A stretch of 64,000 bases of DNA from CAZXYS01 sp964645005 (lineage in GTDB: Bacteria > Bacteroidota > Ignavibacteria > Kapaibacteriales > UBA2268): the NCBI GenBank assembly GCA_964645005.1, contig CAZXYS010000017.1, positions 1-64,000 of the forward strand, read 5' to 3'. The position numbers were made by a program, and so were the translations under genes. The notes beneath the pieces were generated by a model, which was given only the letters and a program-made list of their open reading frames with translations, had not been told where the DNA came from and made no database searches. The first letter of the stretch is position 1. The number at the start of each line of letters is the position of its first letter. Positions 54,627 to 62,442 of the stretch are shown one piece after another.

Positions 54627-56069
54627 ATGACAGACAATAAGCCAAACAAAGAAACTCAAACCACAACTCCCGGCACAAACAACAGATATCCTTATTATAT
54701 TGAAAATCCTGTGACGGAAAACCGGGTCGCGAAGTTTCTCGAGGCATTTGCGGCGGTGCTGAACTACACGGATTACAAACCGCTGTTGGATTCTTACTGC
54801 ACGACAAATGCCAAATGCAACCGCTGCGCTGTTGCATGTCCGATCTTTTTGACAACGGGCGATCCGAAAGATATACCCTGTTACAAAACCAATATGCTGC
54901 TTGATACCTACAAGCGTTATTTTACTTTAAGCGGTTGGTTCGAATCTCGCTTTTCTACTGATGCTTTCGAACTGACCGAAGATAAGATTGATGAAATGCT
55001 CGACCTGTTTTACCGTTGCACGGCTTGCAGAAGGTGCAGCAGGGAATGCCCGATGGGCATTGACCACGGCTTACTTACAAGACTCGGACGCTATATTCTT
55101 AGCCTGCTGGGCATTGTACCCAAGGCGTTGCAAGTAAGTACAAGGGAACAACTCGAAGGAGAGACTCATAACACTTCGAAAGTTCCGAAAGTTGCACTGA
55201 TGAATACGCTGGAATTTTTATCAGAAGAATTGGATGACATGCTCGGCGTAAAGATGGAATTCCCCTGCGATAAGGAAAACCGGGAATACGTCTTCTTCTG
55301 CGCCGTCAGCGATTACCTGATGGAACCGGAAACGCTCATGGGTAACGCAGCCGTACTTTACGCGGCAGGCGACTGGGATAACTGGACTATCGGCACCTGC
55401 AACTATGACGGTATCAACTACGGACTGTTCTACAGCGACTGGCACCTCGAAAATATCATAAAACAATTGATAGGCGAAGTTGACAGGCTGAACGGACAGA
55501 AGATCCTTATCGGCGAGTGCGGTCATGCTTCCCGCTCAGCGCACGATTTCGTGCCGGTTTTCGGCGGAAAAAATCCTTATCCTGTATATAACTTTATGGA
55601 ATATACTCTCGATTGTATAAGGAAAGGCAAGATAAAGCTCGATCCTGATGTGATTACGGAAAAAGTCACGTATCACGACCCGTGCAACATTGCGCGCTCA
55701 GGCTGGATAATCGATCAACCGCGGGAGATACTCAAATCATTTGTAAAAAATTATGTGGACATGCAGCCGCATGGTCAGAATAACTTCTGCTGCGGCGGTG
55801 GCGGCGGACTCGTTTCCGTAGATGAAATCCATGACTATCGCATGGAAATCGGCGGTCGCGTAAAAGCTGAGCAAATGCGTGCCACCGGCGCGGATATAGT
55901 GATCTCGCCATGCGCAAACTGCAAGAAGCAGTTGAAAGAACTGGTTGAATACTATGAACTTCCCTGCAAGGTCATGGGATTGCATGACCTGATCCTGAAG
56001 GCGATACATATTCCCGGAGGCAAGTCGCCGCAGGAAAGGAAAGAAGAAGCAGCAATGTTTGAGATGTAA
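54627..56069 (+). CDS. DsrK/TmcB-type iron-sulfur oxidoreductase subunit
   Basis: 480 residues, soluble HdrD-like. Two ferredoxin motifs near the N-terminus ('CNRCAVACP' and 'CTACRRCSRECPMGIDHG'). One full CCG domain: C353 ('DPCNIARSG'), C388-C389 ('FCCGGGGG') and C429/C432 ('CANC'). The other CCG domain is degenerate ('GTCNYDG', 'GECGHASRSA'), as in DsrK/TmcB. Known DsrK and TmcB exchange electrons with cytoplasmic DsrC-like or thiol partners via a special [4Fe-4S] cluster. Which family (Dsr or Tmc) cannot be settled. Preceded by the TTGCAA cluster; starts the four-gene membrane-complex operon. No DsrC is seen. Confidence 0.82.
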   Translation: MTDNKPNKETQTTTPGTNNRYPYYIENPVTENRVAKFLEAFAAVLNYTDYKPLLDSYCTTNAKCNRCAVACPIFLTTGDPKDIPCYKTNMLLDTYKRYFTLSGWFESRFSTDAFELTEDKIDEMLDLFYRCTACRRCSRECPMGIDHGLLTRLGRYILSLLGIVPKALQVSTREQLEGETHNTSKVPKVALMNTLEFLSEELDDMLGVKMEFPCDKENREYVFFCAVSDYLMEPETLMGNAAVLYAAGDWDNWTIGTCNYDGINYGLFYSDWHLENIIKQLIGEVDRLNGQKILIGECGHASRSAHDFVPVFGGKNPYPVYNFMEYTLDCIRKGKIKLDPDVITEKVTYHDPCNIARSGWIIDQPREILKSFVKNYVDMQPHGQNNFCCGGGGGLVSVDEIHDYRMEIGGRVKAEQMRATGADIVISPCANCKKQLKELVEYYELPCKVMGLHDLILKAIHIPGGKSPQERKEEAAMFEM

Positions 56070-56073
56070 GATT

Positions 56074-56110
56074 TAACCACCCCTTTATCCCCTCCTTAGT
56101 AAGGAGGGGA
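56074..56110 (+). repeat. CCCCTCC-GGAGGGG palindromic repeat
   Basis: AACCACCCCTTTATCCCCTCC then TTAGTAA then GGAGGGG, right after the stop of the DsrK/TmcB-like gene. Same family as at 10703 (same orientation), 54081 (inverted) and 29664. Confidence 0.6.
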
Positions 56111-56180
56111 AAGAATTGGGAAATGGAATTAGTTGTATGAATAATAAACTGTATGGAATCAATCATAAGGGATCAAATCA

Positions 56181-56210
56181 ATCAACCATAGGGTTAACCC
56201 TATGGTTGAT
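56181..56210. promoter_or_regulatory. 30-bp perfect palindrome between the first and second gene of the operon
   Basis: A 15-base arm, ATCAACCATAGGGTT, is followed directly by its exact reverse complement without a spacer. It lies 73 bases before the cytochrome b start. It may attenuate or process the transcript, or be a binding site; the pairing is exact. Confidence 0.5.
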
Positions 56211-56283
56211 AGAAAAAATAATAACCCTATATGGTTTATATCAAAAAAAACGAAAATTTTGAAATAAATAAAAGGTTTTAAAA

Positions 56284-56982
56284 ATGGAATGGTGGATTGA
56301 TTTTGCGAAAGGACCCTTATTCGCAATAACGTTCTTAATAATGGTACTGGGACTGGCAAGGCATGTAATTATCCAGATATATTCGCTTTTCATAACGAAA
56401 GGTGCGCGCCTGAAGAACGTCCCCTGGAAAACAATTTTAAAGGATATGTTCTCATGGATCGTTCCTGTGAGGCACTTTATCAAAGGGACGGTGCTTTTCT
56501 CGACGTTCTCTTTCATTTTTCATATCGGTGTGATTCTTGTATCGGTATTATTGATCGATCACATTGTTTTATGGGAAGATTTCCTGAATGCCAATCTTCC
56601 CGCTATTGGCAGAGGTCTCGCCGATATTCTTACGTTAATAACAATCGGCTGTATATTAGCTCTTCTGTTCTGCAGAATATTTATCCGCAGACTGAGAGCC
56701 ATGAGTGGCAGGCTGGATTATCTTTTGCTGGTAATGGTTCTGCTGCCGTTTACATTCGGCTATCTGGCGGGACATCCTAACGTGAATCCCTTCACATGGG
56801 AAGTAGCTATGCTGGGACATCTTCTCAGCGCCGAAGCGTTGTTTATAGTAATTCCATTCACAAAACTTGCACATATTGTTCTGTACTTCTTCGATAGATT
56901 ATCACCTGTGCACTGGCAGCTTAAGCCGGGCGCCGGCGATAAAGTTGCGGAAGCTCTGTTCGGAAAGGAGGCTAAAGTTTAA
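56284..56982 (+). CDS. DsrM/TmcC-type cytochrome b membrane subunit
   Basis: 232 residues with five to six membrane spans. NarI-like cytochrome b with His residues in 'LARHVII', 'VRHFIKG', 'FHIGVIL', 'LGHLLSAE' and 'KLAHIVL', enough for two heme b groups. The family oxidises or reduces menaquinol in Dsr, Tmc and Hmc complexes. Stop overlaps the next start (TAATG). Confidence 0.82.
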   Translation: MEWWIDFAKGPLFAITFLIMVLGLARHVIIQIYSLFITKGARLKNVPWKTILKDMFSWIVPVRHFIKGTVLFSTFSFIFHIGVILVSVLLIDHIVLWEDFLNANLPAIGRGLADILTLITIGCILALLFCRIFIRRLRAMSGRLDYLLLVMVLLPFTFGYLAGHPNVNPFTWEVAMLGHLLSAEALFIVIPFTKLAHIVLYFFDRLSPVHWQLKPGAGDKVAEALFGKEAKV

Positions 56983-57764
56983 TGTATAGTATTCTGATAG
57001 ACATAACGAAATGCACCGGCTGCGAAAAATGCGTGGGTGCATGTATAGAAGCTAATAATTTGAATCCCTATAAAGCGGATGTCGATAGAGCGACCACAAA
57101 GGACGGACTCTCAGACAACCGCCTGCTGAGCATTATCAAATTGGATAAAGATCACTTCGCTCGAAAAAGCTGTATGCATTGCGAGGAACCAAGCTGCGTT
57201 TCCGCCTGTCTCGTGGGCGGCATTACAAAATCGAAAGAGGGACCGGTAATCTATGATCCTGATAAATGTATTGGCTGCCGGTATTGCATGTTGGCGTGTC
57301 CGTTCCACATTCCGCGTTATGAGTGGGATGAAACCAAGCCCTTCATGAAAAAATGCATGATGTGCTACGATAAACTGAAAGAAGGCAAACAGCCGGCTTG
57401 CGTGGAAGCATGTCCCAATAAAGCGATGGCTTTCGGCAATAGAGAGGATATGCTTAAATTAGCCAGACAAAAGATAAATGCCGACCCAGGGACATATATA
57501 AACCATATTTGGGGTGAGAAAGAATTCGGCGGCACTTCTGTGCTTTACATTTCCGATGTTGATTTGAAGCAGCTTGGCTTCCCCGAATCCGCAAGACCTA
57601 TACCGGCACTGACTGAACCGCTGATAGAGAAAACGCCTGTCATCGGCGGCAGCGTGGCTGTAGGGCTTATAGGATTAAACTGGATCATCGGCAGGCGGAA
57701 CAAGCTGGCTAAGGAAAATGCAAAAAATTATTCCGAAAAAAATGAGGACGATAAAAATGAATGA
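56982..57764 (+). CDS. HybA/HmcB-like ferredoxin subunit with C-terminal membrane anchor
   Basis: 260 residues, four [4Fe-4S]-type motifs: 'CTGCEKCVGACIE', 'CMHCEEPSCVSAC', 'CIGCRYCMLACP' and 'CMMCYDKL...CVEACP'. A hydrophobic C-terminal segment 'GGSVAVGLIGLNWIIG' (about 221-236) and a basic tail act as anchor. There is no Tat or Sec signal, unlike DsrO; this makes a cytoplasmic side location possible and is more like HmcB without its export signal. It overlaps the next gene by 8 bases. Confidence 0.8.
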   Translation: MYSILIDITKCTGCEKCVGACIEANNLNPYKADVDRATTKDGLSDNRLLSIIKLDKDHFARKSCMHCEEPSCVSACLVGGITKSKEGPVIYDPDKCIGCRYCMLACPFHIPRYEWDETKPFMKKCMMCYDKLKEGKQPACVEACPNKAMAFGNREDMLKLARQKINADPGTYINHIWGEKEFGGTSVLYISDVDLKQLGFPESARPIPALTEPLIEKTPVIGGSVAVGLIGLNWIIGRRNKLAKENAKNYSEKNEDDKNE

Positions 57765-59694
57765 TAAAGTTCGCGGATTGAAGGATACACTATGGTTATT
57801 GGCATTTTTCGGACTGATTGCCGGAATTATGAGATTGTGGTTCGGGCTCGGCGCCACCACAAATCTCTCTGACGCTGTTCCGTGGGGCTTGTGGAAGATA
57901 CTCAATATGGTCGCCGGCGTTGCCCTTTCGACATGCGGATTCACGCTTGGATTTCTCGTATATGTTCTTAAAATGGAAAAATTCAAGCCGCTCATTCGCC
58001 CGGCAATACTCATAGCGTTTCTGGGATATGGTTCCTCCTGTCTGGCGCTGCTATTCGACATAGGGCTGCCCCAGAGATTCTGGCACCCCTTTATTTTTTG
58101 GAATGAACACTCATTTCTGTTCGAGGTCTTCTGGTGTGTCATGCTCTATTTCACGGTAACTTTTCTCGAATTAGCGCCAAACATAGCAGAAAGATTCAAC
58201 GCAAAAAAATTTACTCATTTCATGCATAAAATTGCCATTGGTGTAGTTGTCGTCGGCATTTCGCTGTCGTCGCTGCATCACTCATCACTGGGCTCGCTGT
58301 TTTTGGTGACGCCGCAGAGACTGCATGAGCTATGGTTTTCACCTCTGCTGCCGCTGGCATTCATCATATCTGCGATGGGCTGCGGTATGTTCTTCCTCAT
58401 ACTCGTCAAGATACTCTATGCCCGCTGGTATGATCCGCAGTCAGTATTCGGACAGGAAGCCTTTAAATTCAATAATCTCGTCTGCACTATTAACGGTAAC
58501 AAACATCCCAAAGCTAAGAAAGTTTACGGCAAAGACATGAATATGCTTAGCCATCTCGGAATAATTGCAGCTTCTATCCTTGGCGTTTACCTGCTCATAA
58601 AAATTTATGATCTTATAGCCAACGGCTCTTGGCAAGCTCTGATCGCAGGAACATGGGAAAGCTGGCTCTACGGTTTCGAATTGCTAATGACAGCTATTCT
58701 GCCGATTACACTTGCAGCTATCAACCGAACCAGGAACTCGCCCTACGGACTTGGTGCCGCGGCATTTTCCGCTTCTTTCGGACTTGCACTTAATCGAATG
58801 GATGTAGGTATATTCGGATATTTCAGGGATGCCGGAACGGTTTACTTCCCGTCGCTTGCCGAGTGGGCGCTTAGTATGGGCGTCGTCGCTGCTGCGGGAC
58901 TGGCATTTCTTTATGTTGCCGAATACTTCACAATCTTCGATGAGCAGTGGAAGCAGCGCAGCGTTACGAGAGGCGTTTTCCAGTCAGCATTCGATTCTCT
59001 GTCGCGAGTCTGGCAAAATGTCTTGCACAGCGGTTTACACAGAGTAACGATAATTGCGGTTTTTGCGCTGCCGGCAGCTTTCGTTCTCATGTATCCCCCT
59101 TATGATGAACCTGAAAAGGAAAATATCGAACCCGCAGCAGGTCATAATATCCAGCGGACGATCCTGAATATAGACGGGAACAGATCTAACGTGAAAACCA
59201 TCTTCCCACATAAAGATCACCAGAAAAGGCTCGGCGGCGAGGAATCCTGCATGGAATGCCACCATATTTCCATGCCGGGCGACAAATCAACGCCCTGCTT
59301 CCGCTGCCACAGGCACATGGTCAATGAAACGAAGATCTTCGACCACGACGCCCATACAATCAAAGTAGCGGAAGATCAAGGAATGGGCGGGTTACATCCC
59401 GAGAATCATTCCTGCTATTACTGCCACGCAAAAGGACAGGCAAAAACGCCTGAAAATGCCAAGCAGTGTATTGACTGCCATGATAAGGACATGAATCTTG
59501 TCAGCGCTCGGGATACGCTGGTTAACTTCTACCATGCTGACAGTTACATGGATGCCATGCATAAGACCTGCATTCCCTGCCACAAGCAGCGGAAAGCGGA
59601 AGTCAGCAAACCATGGCTGGACGAGTGTTCCACCTGCCATAAGGAACTCTCGAAGGAACAGAAAGAAAAGATAAAACTGACGGAGGTGGAATAA
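57757..59694 (+). CDS. NrfD/HybB-like quinone subunit fused to a six-heme cytochrome c
   Basis: 645 residues from ATG 57757 (GAGGA 7-8 bases upstream; overlaps the previous gene's end; upstream ATGs at 57718 and 57742 are less favoured). Ten NrfD/HybB-type spans to about residue 415, an extra span near 440-458, then a cytochrome domain with six CXXCH motifs between residues 498 and 628 (CMECHH, CFRCH, CYYCH, CIDCH, CIPCH, CSTCH). The extra span would place the cytochrome in the periplasm. In Dsr and Hmc complexes the cytochrome (DsrJ/HmcA) is a separate protein; here it is joined to the DsrP-type subunit. Confidence 0.85.
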   Translation: MNDKVRGLKDTLWLLAFFGLIAGIMRLWFGLGATTNLSDAVPWGLWKILNMVAGVALSTCGFTLGFLVYVLKMEKFKPLIRPAILIAFLGYGSSCLALLFDIGLPQRFWHPFIFWNEHSFLFEVFWCVMLYFTVTFLELAPNIAERFNAKKFTHFMHKIAIGVVVVGISLSSLHHSSLGSLFLVTPQRLHELWFSPLLPLAFIISAMGCGMFFLILVKILYARWYDPQSVFGQEAFKFNNLVCTINGNKHPKAKKVYGKDMNMLSHLGIIAASILGVYLLIKIYDLIANGSWQALIAGTWESWLYGFELLMTAILPITLAAINRTRNSPYGLGAAAFSASFGLALNRMDVGIFGYFRDAGTVYFPSLAEWALSMGVVAAAGLAFLYVAEYFTIFDEQWKQRSVTRGVFQSAFDSLSRVWQNVLHSGLHRVTIIAVFALPAAFVLMYPPYDEPEKENIEPAAGHNIQRTILNIDGNRSNVKTIFPHKDHQKRLGGEESCMECHHISMPGDKSTPCFRCHRHMVNETKIFDHDAHTIKVAEDQGMGGLHPENHSCYYCHAKGQAKTPENAKQCIDCHDKDMNLVSARDTLVNFYHADSYMDAMHKTCIPCHKQRKAEVSKPWLDECSTCHKELSKEQKEKIKLTEVE

Positions 59695-59933
59695 AGAAAA
59701 AAACTGCTATTTTAATAATAGATTTTTAATTTTCTGAAACACAAACACACAATTGTCATTGTGAGTTGAGCCGCGCTCAAGCATTCCTGACCTCATTTAG
59801 TTTGCTTCGCTCGCAATGACATTTTAGTATTTATTCTGACCTCCGACCTAAACCTTCGCAAGTCATTGAAAAATAGAGAAGTTTTTGCCGCGTAGAAACA
59901 ATAAGTGTAATTATGCATATTAAACCCAAATAT

Positions 59934-60083
59934 TGCATTAGAAAAGTTGATTTTGCTTGTAAGTATTAACAACAAAGTGCTTTAGCACTTTGTAAAGGAT
60001 CTGAAAAACTTCGAATCAGCAGCAAGCTAAAGCGTGCGTTGCAAGTGCTTACAAATAAATGTACATATTTAATGAAAAATCCC
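59934..60083 (+). repeat. Double-hairpin dispersed repeat, copy C
   Basis: ACCCAAATATTGCATTAG start identical to copy B. Hairpin CAAAGTGC-TTTA-GCACTTTG at 59973-59992 perfect; second hairpin degraded. The 3' end has diverged. Confidence 0.75.
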
Positions 60084-60331
60084 ATCTAACACTTTTGTAA
60101 GCACAAGTTTCCCATAGGTTTATCAAAACCAGGGGTTAAATAAGAATCCACCCCGCCCTCGCCACGCTCGGGCACCCCTCAAAGATGGGAATTTAAATGA
60201 GTTAGCTGTTTTTTGCCACAAATGCAAGTTTGTATTGTGAATCTGGGTTAAAAAATCCATCCCTAAAAATAAATGACTTAGCTAAACGACTCTTTTATTT
60301 ATGGGGAAATTGAGAGAAAATAGAAAACATG

Positions 60332-60362
60332 ATTGTTATTTACGAAAAAAACATTAATTTTG
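60332..60362 (+). promoter_or_regulatory. Bacteroidota-type promoter candidate (ATTG-N19-TAATTTTG)
   Basis: An exact TAnnTTTG element (60355-60362) with TTG 19 bases upstream, 67 bases before the first possible start of the radical SAM gene. Confidence 0.5.
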
Positions 60363-60429
60363 TAAACTATTATAAAAATAAATTACTTTTTAGACTGCTC
60401 TCAATAGGTAGTTACTTGCCAAAGGAATA

Positions 60430-62040
60430 ATGAGAAAGAATCTAACAAAGGAAATAATGAGAAAGAATCTAAAAGTTTCAGTTATAGATCTTGTAAGTAA
60501 TGCTTCGACAAAAACTTTGTATGCTCGATTGATGTATCCAAATCTTGCAGGATTAATGCCCCAGGTTGTGTCTGTCTGGTGTGAAGAAGAAGGGCATGAT
60601 GTTAATTATATATGTTACACAGGTTTTGAAAACTTAGCTGAAGAAATTTCCCTTGAATGTGATGTATTGATAATAAGCTCTTTTACACAGAGCGCCCAAC
60701 TCGCCTATGCATTGAGCAATCTTTTCAAAAGCAGGGGTGCGATAACAGTTCTCGGGGGACCCCACGCGCGATGTTATCCGCAGGATGCAGTAAAATATTT
60801 TGACTATGTGCTGGGCTTCACTGATAAAAGTATAATAACACGAGTTTTAGAGGAAAGATATCCCAGAAAAAATAACGGCATTTTTCTCTCCGCAGAAAAA
60901 CAATTAGAAGAGATCCCCGGTATACAAGCACGCTGGAAATATATCGATGCGGCTTTGAAAAAAGCCCCGTGGATAAAAATAGTTCCTATGCTTGGTAGTT
61001 TAGGCTGCCCTTATAGTTGTCCTTTCTGTATCGATTCTACTATTCCATACCAACGTATTAATTTGGAACAAATTAAAGACAGCTTAAAGTTTCTACTCAC
61101 AAAATTCAAGCGCCCGAAAGTTGCCTGGCACGATCCTAATTTCGGTGTTAATTTCAATGAATTCATCGGCGCCATCGAAGAAAGTATACCTCCGAATAGC
61201 ATAGATTTCATTGCAGAGACCAACCTTTCCATACTAACCGAAAGCCGGGTGAAAAGACTAAAAGAAAATGGTTTTAAAGCTCTGCTGCCCGGCATTGAAT
61301 CCTGGTATGACATGGGAAATAAATCTAAAACCGGGAAAAAACAAGGCAAGGAAAAGGTACTGCAGATATCCGAGAAAGTGAATATGATTATGAAATATAT
61401 TCCTTATCTGCAGGCTAATTTCGTTTTCGGATTGGATTCTGATTCTGGCGAAGAACCTTTTGAATTAACTAAAAAGTTTATTGATCTTTCTCCCGGCGTT
61501 TTCCCCGGGAATTCGATCATTTCCGCTTTCGGACAGGCGGCGCCATTGAATCTTGAATTGCAGAAACAAGGAAGAATAATTGGATTTCCGTTCCATTTCA
61601 TCGATAACAGCAGAGCTGCAAATATTAGATTGAAAAATTACACCTGGCATGATTTTTACGAAAAAATTATTGATTTGACAAAATATTCTATGTCACCAAC
61701 TGCTATTAGACGCAGGCTAATGGCTAACAAAACGTTCGTGCCTCGCTGGATGAATTTCGTTCGAGCAATATCTTCAGAAGGTTTCGGTAGAATAAGACAT
61801 TACAGAAAGATACTCTCGCTTCTGGAAGAAGACAGACAATTTCGCAGCTTTTTTGAACAGGAATCTAATATAATTCCTGAATTTTACATAAATATTATCC
61901 GCCGTGATTTGGGTGAATTCTGGGAATGGCTTCCGAAAGGTGCAATATACCACGATCCTTATGCGTATTTAAAAGATACATTAAACGGGTCGGAAATGTC
62001 CGAAAACACCCCGGTAAAACAAAACCAGAGCTTATGTTGA
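60430..62040 (+). CDS. B12-binding-domain radical SAM protein
   Basis: 536 residues. N-terminal cobalamin-binding-like Rossmann part (about 30-150: 'CDVLIISSFTQSAQLAYALSNLFKSRGAITVLGGPHARCYP'). Radical SAM core with the CxxxCxxC motif 'CPYSCPFC' near residue 196 and 'WHDPNFGVN', then a helical C-terminal part. The first 27 bases of coding sequence with their ribosome binding site are tandemly duplicated, so translation can begin at 60430 or 60457, both in frame with AAAGGA(A) in front. The function is unknown; relatives methylate or rearrange unactivated carbons. No obvious partner gene. Confidence 0.78.
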   Translation: MRKNLTKEIMRKNLKVSVIDLVSNASTKTLYARLMYPNLAGLMPQVVSVWCEEEGHDVNYICYTGFENLAEEISLECDVLIISSFTQSAQLAYALSNLFKSRGAITVLGGPHARCYPQDAVKYFDYVLGFTDKSIITRVLEERYPRKNNGIFLSAEKQLEEIPGIQARWKYIDAALKKAPWIKIVPMLGSLGCPYSCPFCIDSTIPYQRINLEQIKDSLKFLLTKFKRPKVAWHDPNFGVNFNEFIGAIEESIPPNSIDFIAETNLSILTESRVKRLKENGFKALLPGIESWYDMGNKSKTGKKQGKEKVLQISEKVNMIMKYIPYLQANFVFGLDSDSGEEPFELTKKFIDLSPGVFPGNSIISAFGQAAPLNLELQKQGRIIGFPFHFIDNSRAANIRLKNYTWHDFYEKIIDLTKYSMSPTAIRRRLMANKTFVPRWMNFVRAISSEGFGRIRHYRKILSLLEEDRQFRSFFEQESNIIPEFYINIIRRDLGEFWEWLPKGAIYHDPYAYLKDTLNGSEMSENTPVKQNQSLC

Positions 62041-62050
62041 TTGACGTTTA

Positions 62051-62430
62051 TCCCAAAAATTCATTAGAAATTTGAATTTGTTATAAACTTTTGCAGCAAA
62101 GCGCTTTAGCGCTTTGCAGAAGATCTGAAAACATCGAATTAGCAGCAAGCTAAAGCATGCTGTTGCAAGTTTAGCAGCAAGCTAAAGCATGCTGTTGCAA
62201 GTNNNNNNNNNNNNNNNNNNNNNNNNNNNNNNNNNNNNNNNNNNNNNNNNNNNNNNNNNNNNNNNNNNNNNNNNNNNNNNNNNNNNNNNNNNNNNNNNNN
62301 NNAGCTAAAGCATGCTGTTGCAAGTTTAGCAGCAAGCTAAAGCATGCTGTTGCAAGTTTAGCAGCAAGCTAAAGCATGCTGTTGCAAGTGGTTACAAATA
62401 AATGTCCATATTTAATGAAAATTCAGGGTT
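62051..62430 (+). repeat. Double-hairpin dispersed repeat, copy D (expanded)
   Basis: First hairpin CAAAGCGC-TTTA-GCGCTTTG (62097-62116) shows a compensatory T:A to C:G change relative to copies A-C. The second hairpin half has expanded into a tandem array interrupted by Ns. Ends as the others with ACAAATAAATGTCCATATTTAATG. Fills the whole 62041-62442 gap; no gene. Confidence 0.75.
62141..62389 (+). repeat. 32-bp tandem repeat array around a 100-N assembly gap
   Basis: Unit AGCAGCAAGCTAAAGCATGC plus TGTTGCAAGTTT, nearly identical in at least five visible copies on both sides of an exact 100-base N run (62203-62302). The true copy number is unknown because the gap is of default length. It is not a CRISPR: there are no spacers. 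Confidence 0.85.
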
Positions 62431-62442
62431 ATGATTGATCAA

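Larger units (their letters stand above)
59695..60429. other. 735-bp intergenic region made largely of repeats
   Basis: No gene. 59755-59822: a TGTCATTG...CAATGACA inverted repeat around a GC-rich centre. 59934-60083: double-hairpin repeat copy C. 60084-60196: CCCATCT...AGATGGG inverted ends enclosing a GC-rich 'CCCTCGCCACGCTCGGGC' core, MITE-like. The last ~70 bases hold the promoter of the radical SAM gene. Confidence 0.6.

Noticed and set aside
62141..62389. Possible CRISPR array
   Set aside because: The units follow each other without unique spacers (period 32 bp throughout) and derive from the dispersed hairpin repeat; no cas genes nearby.
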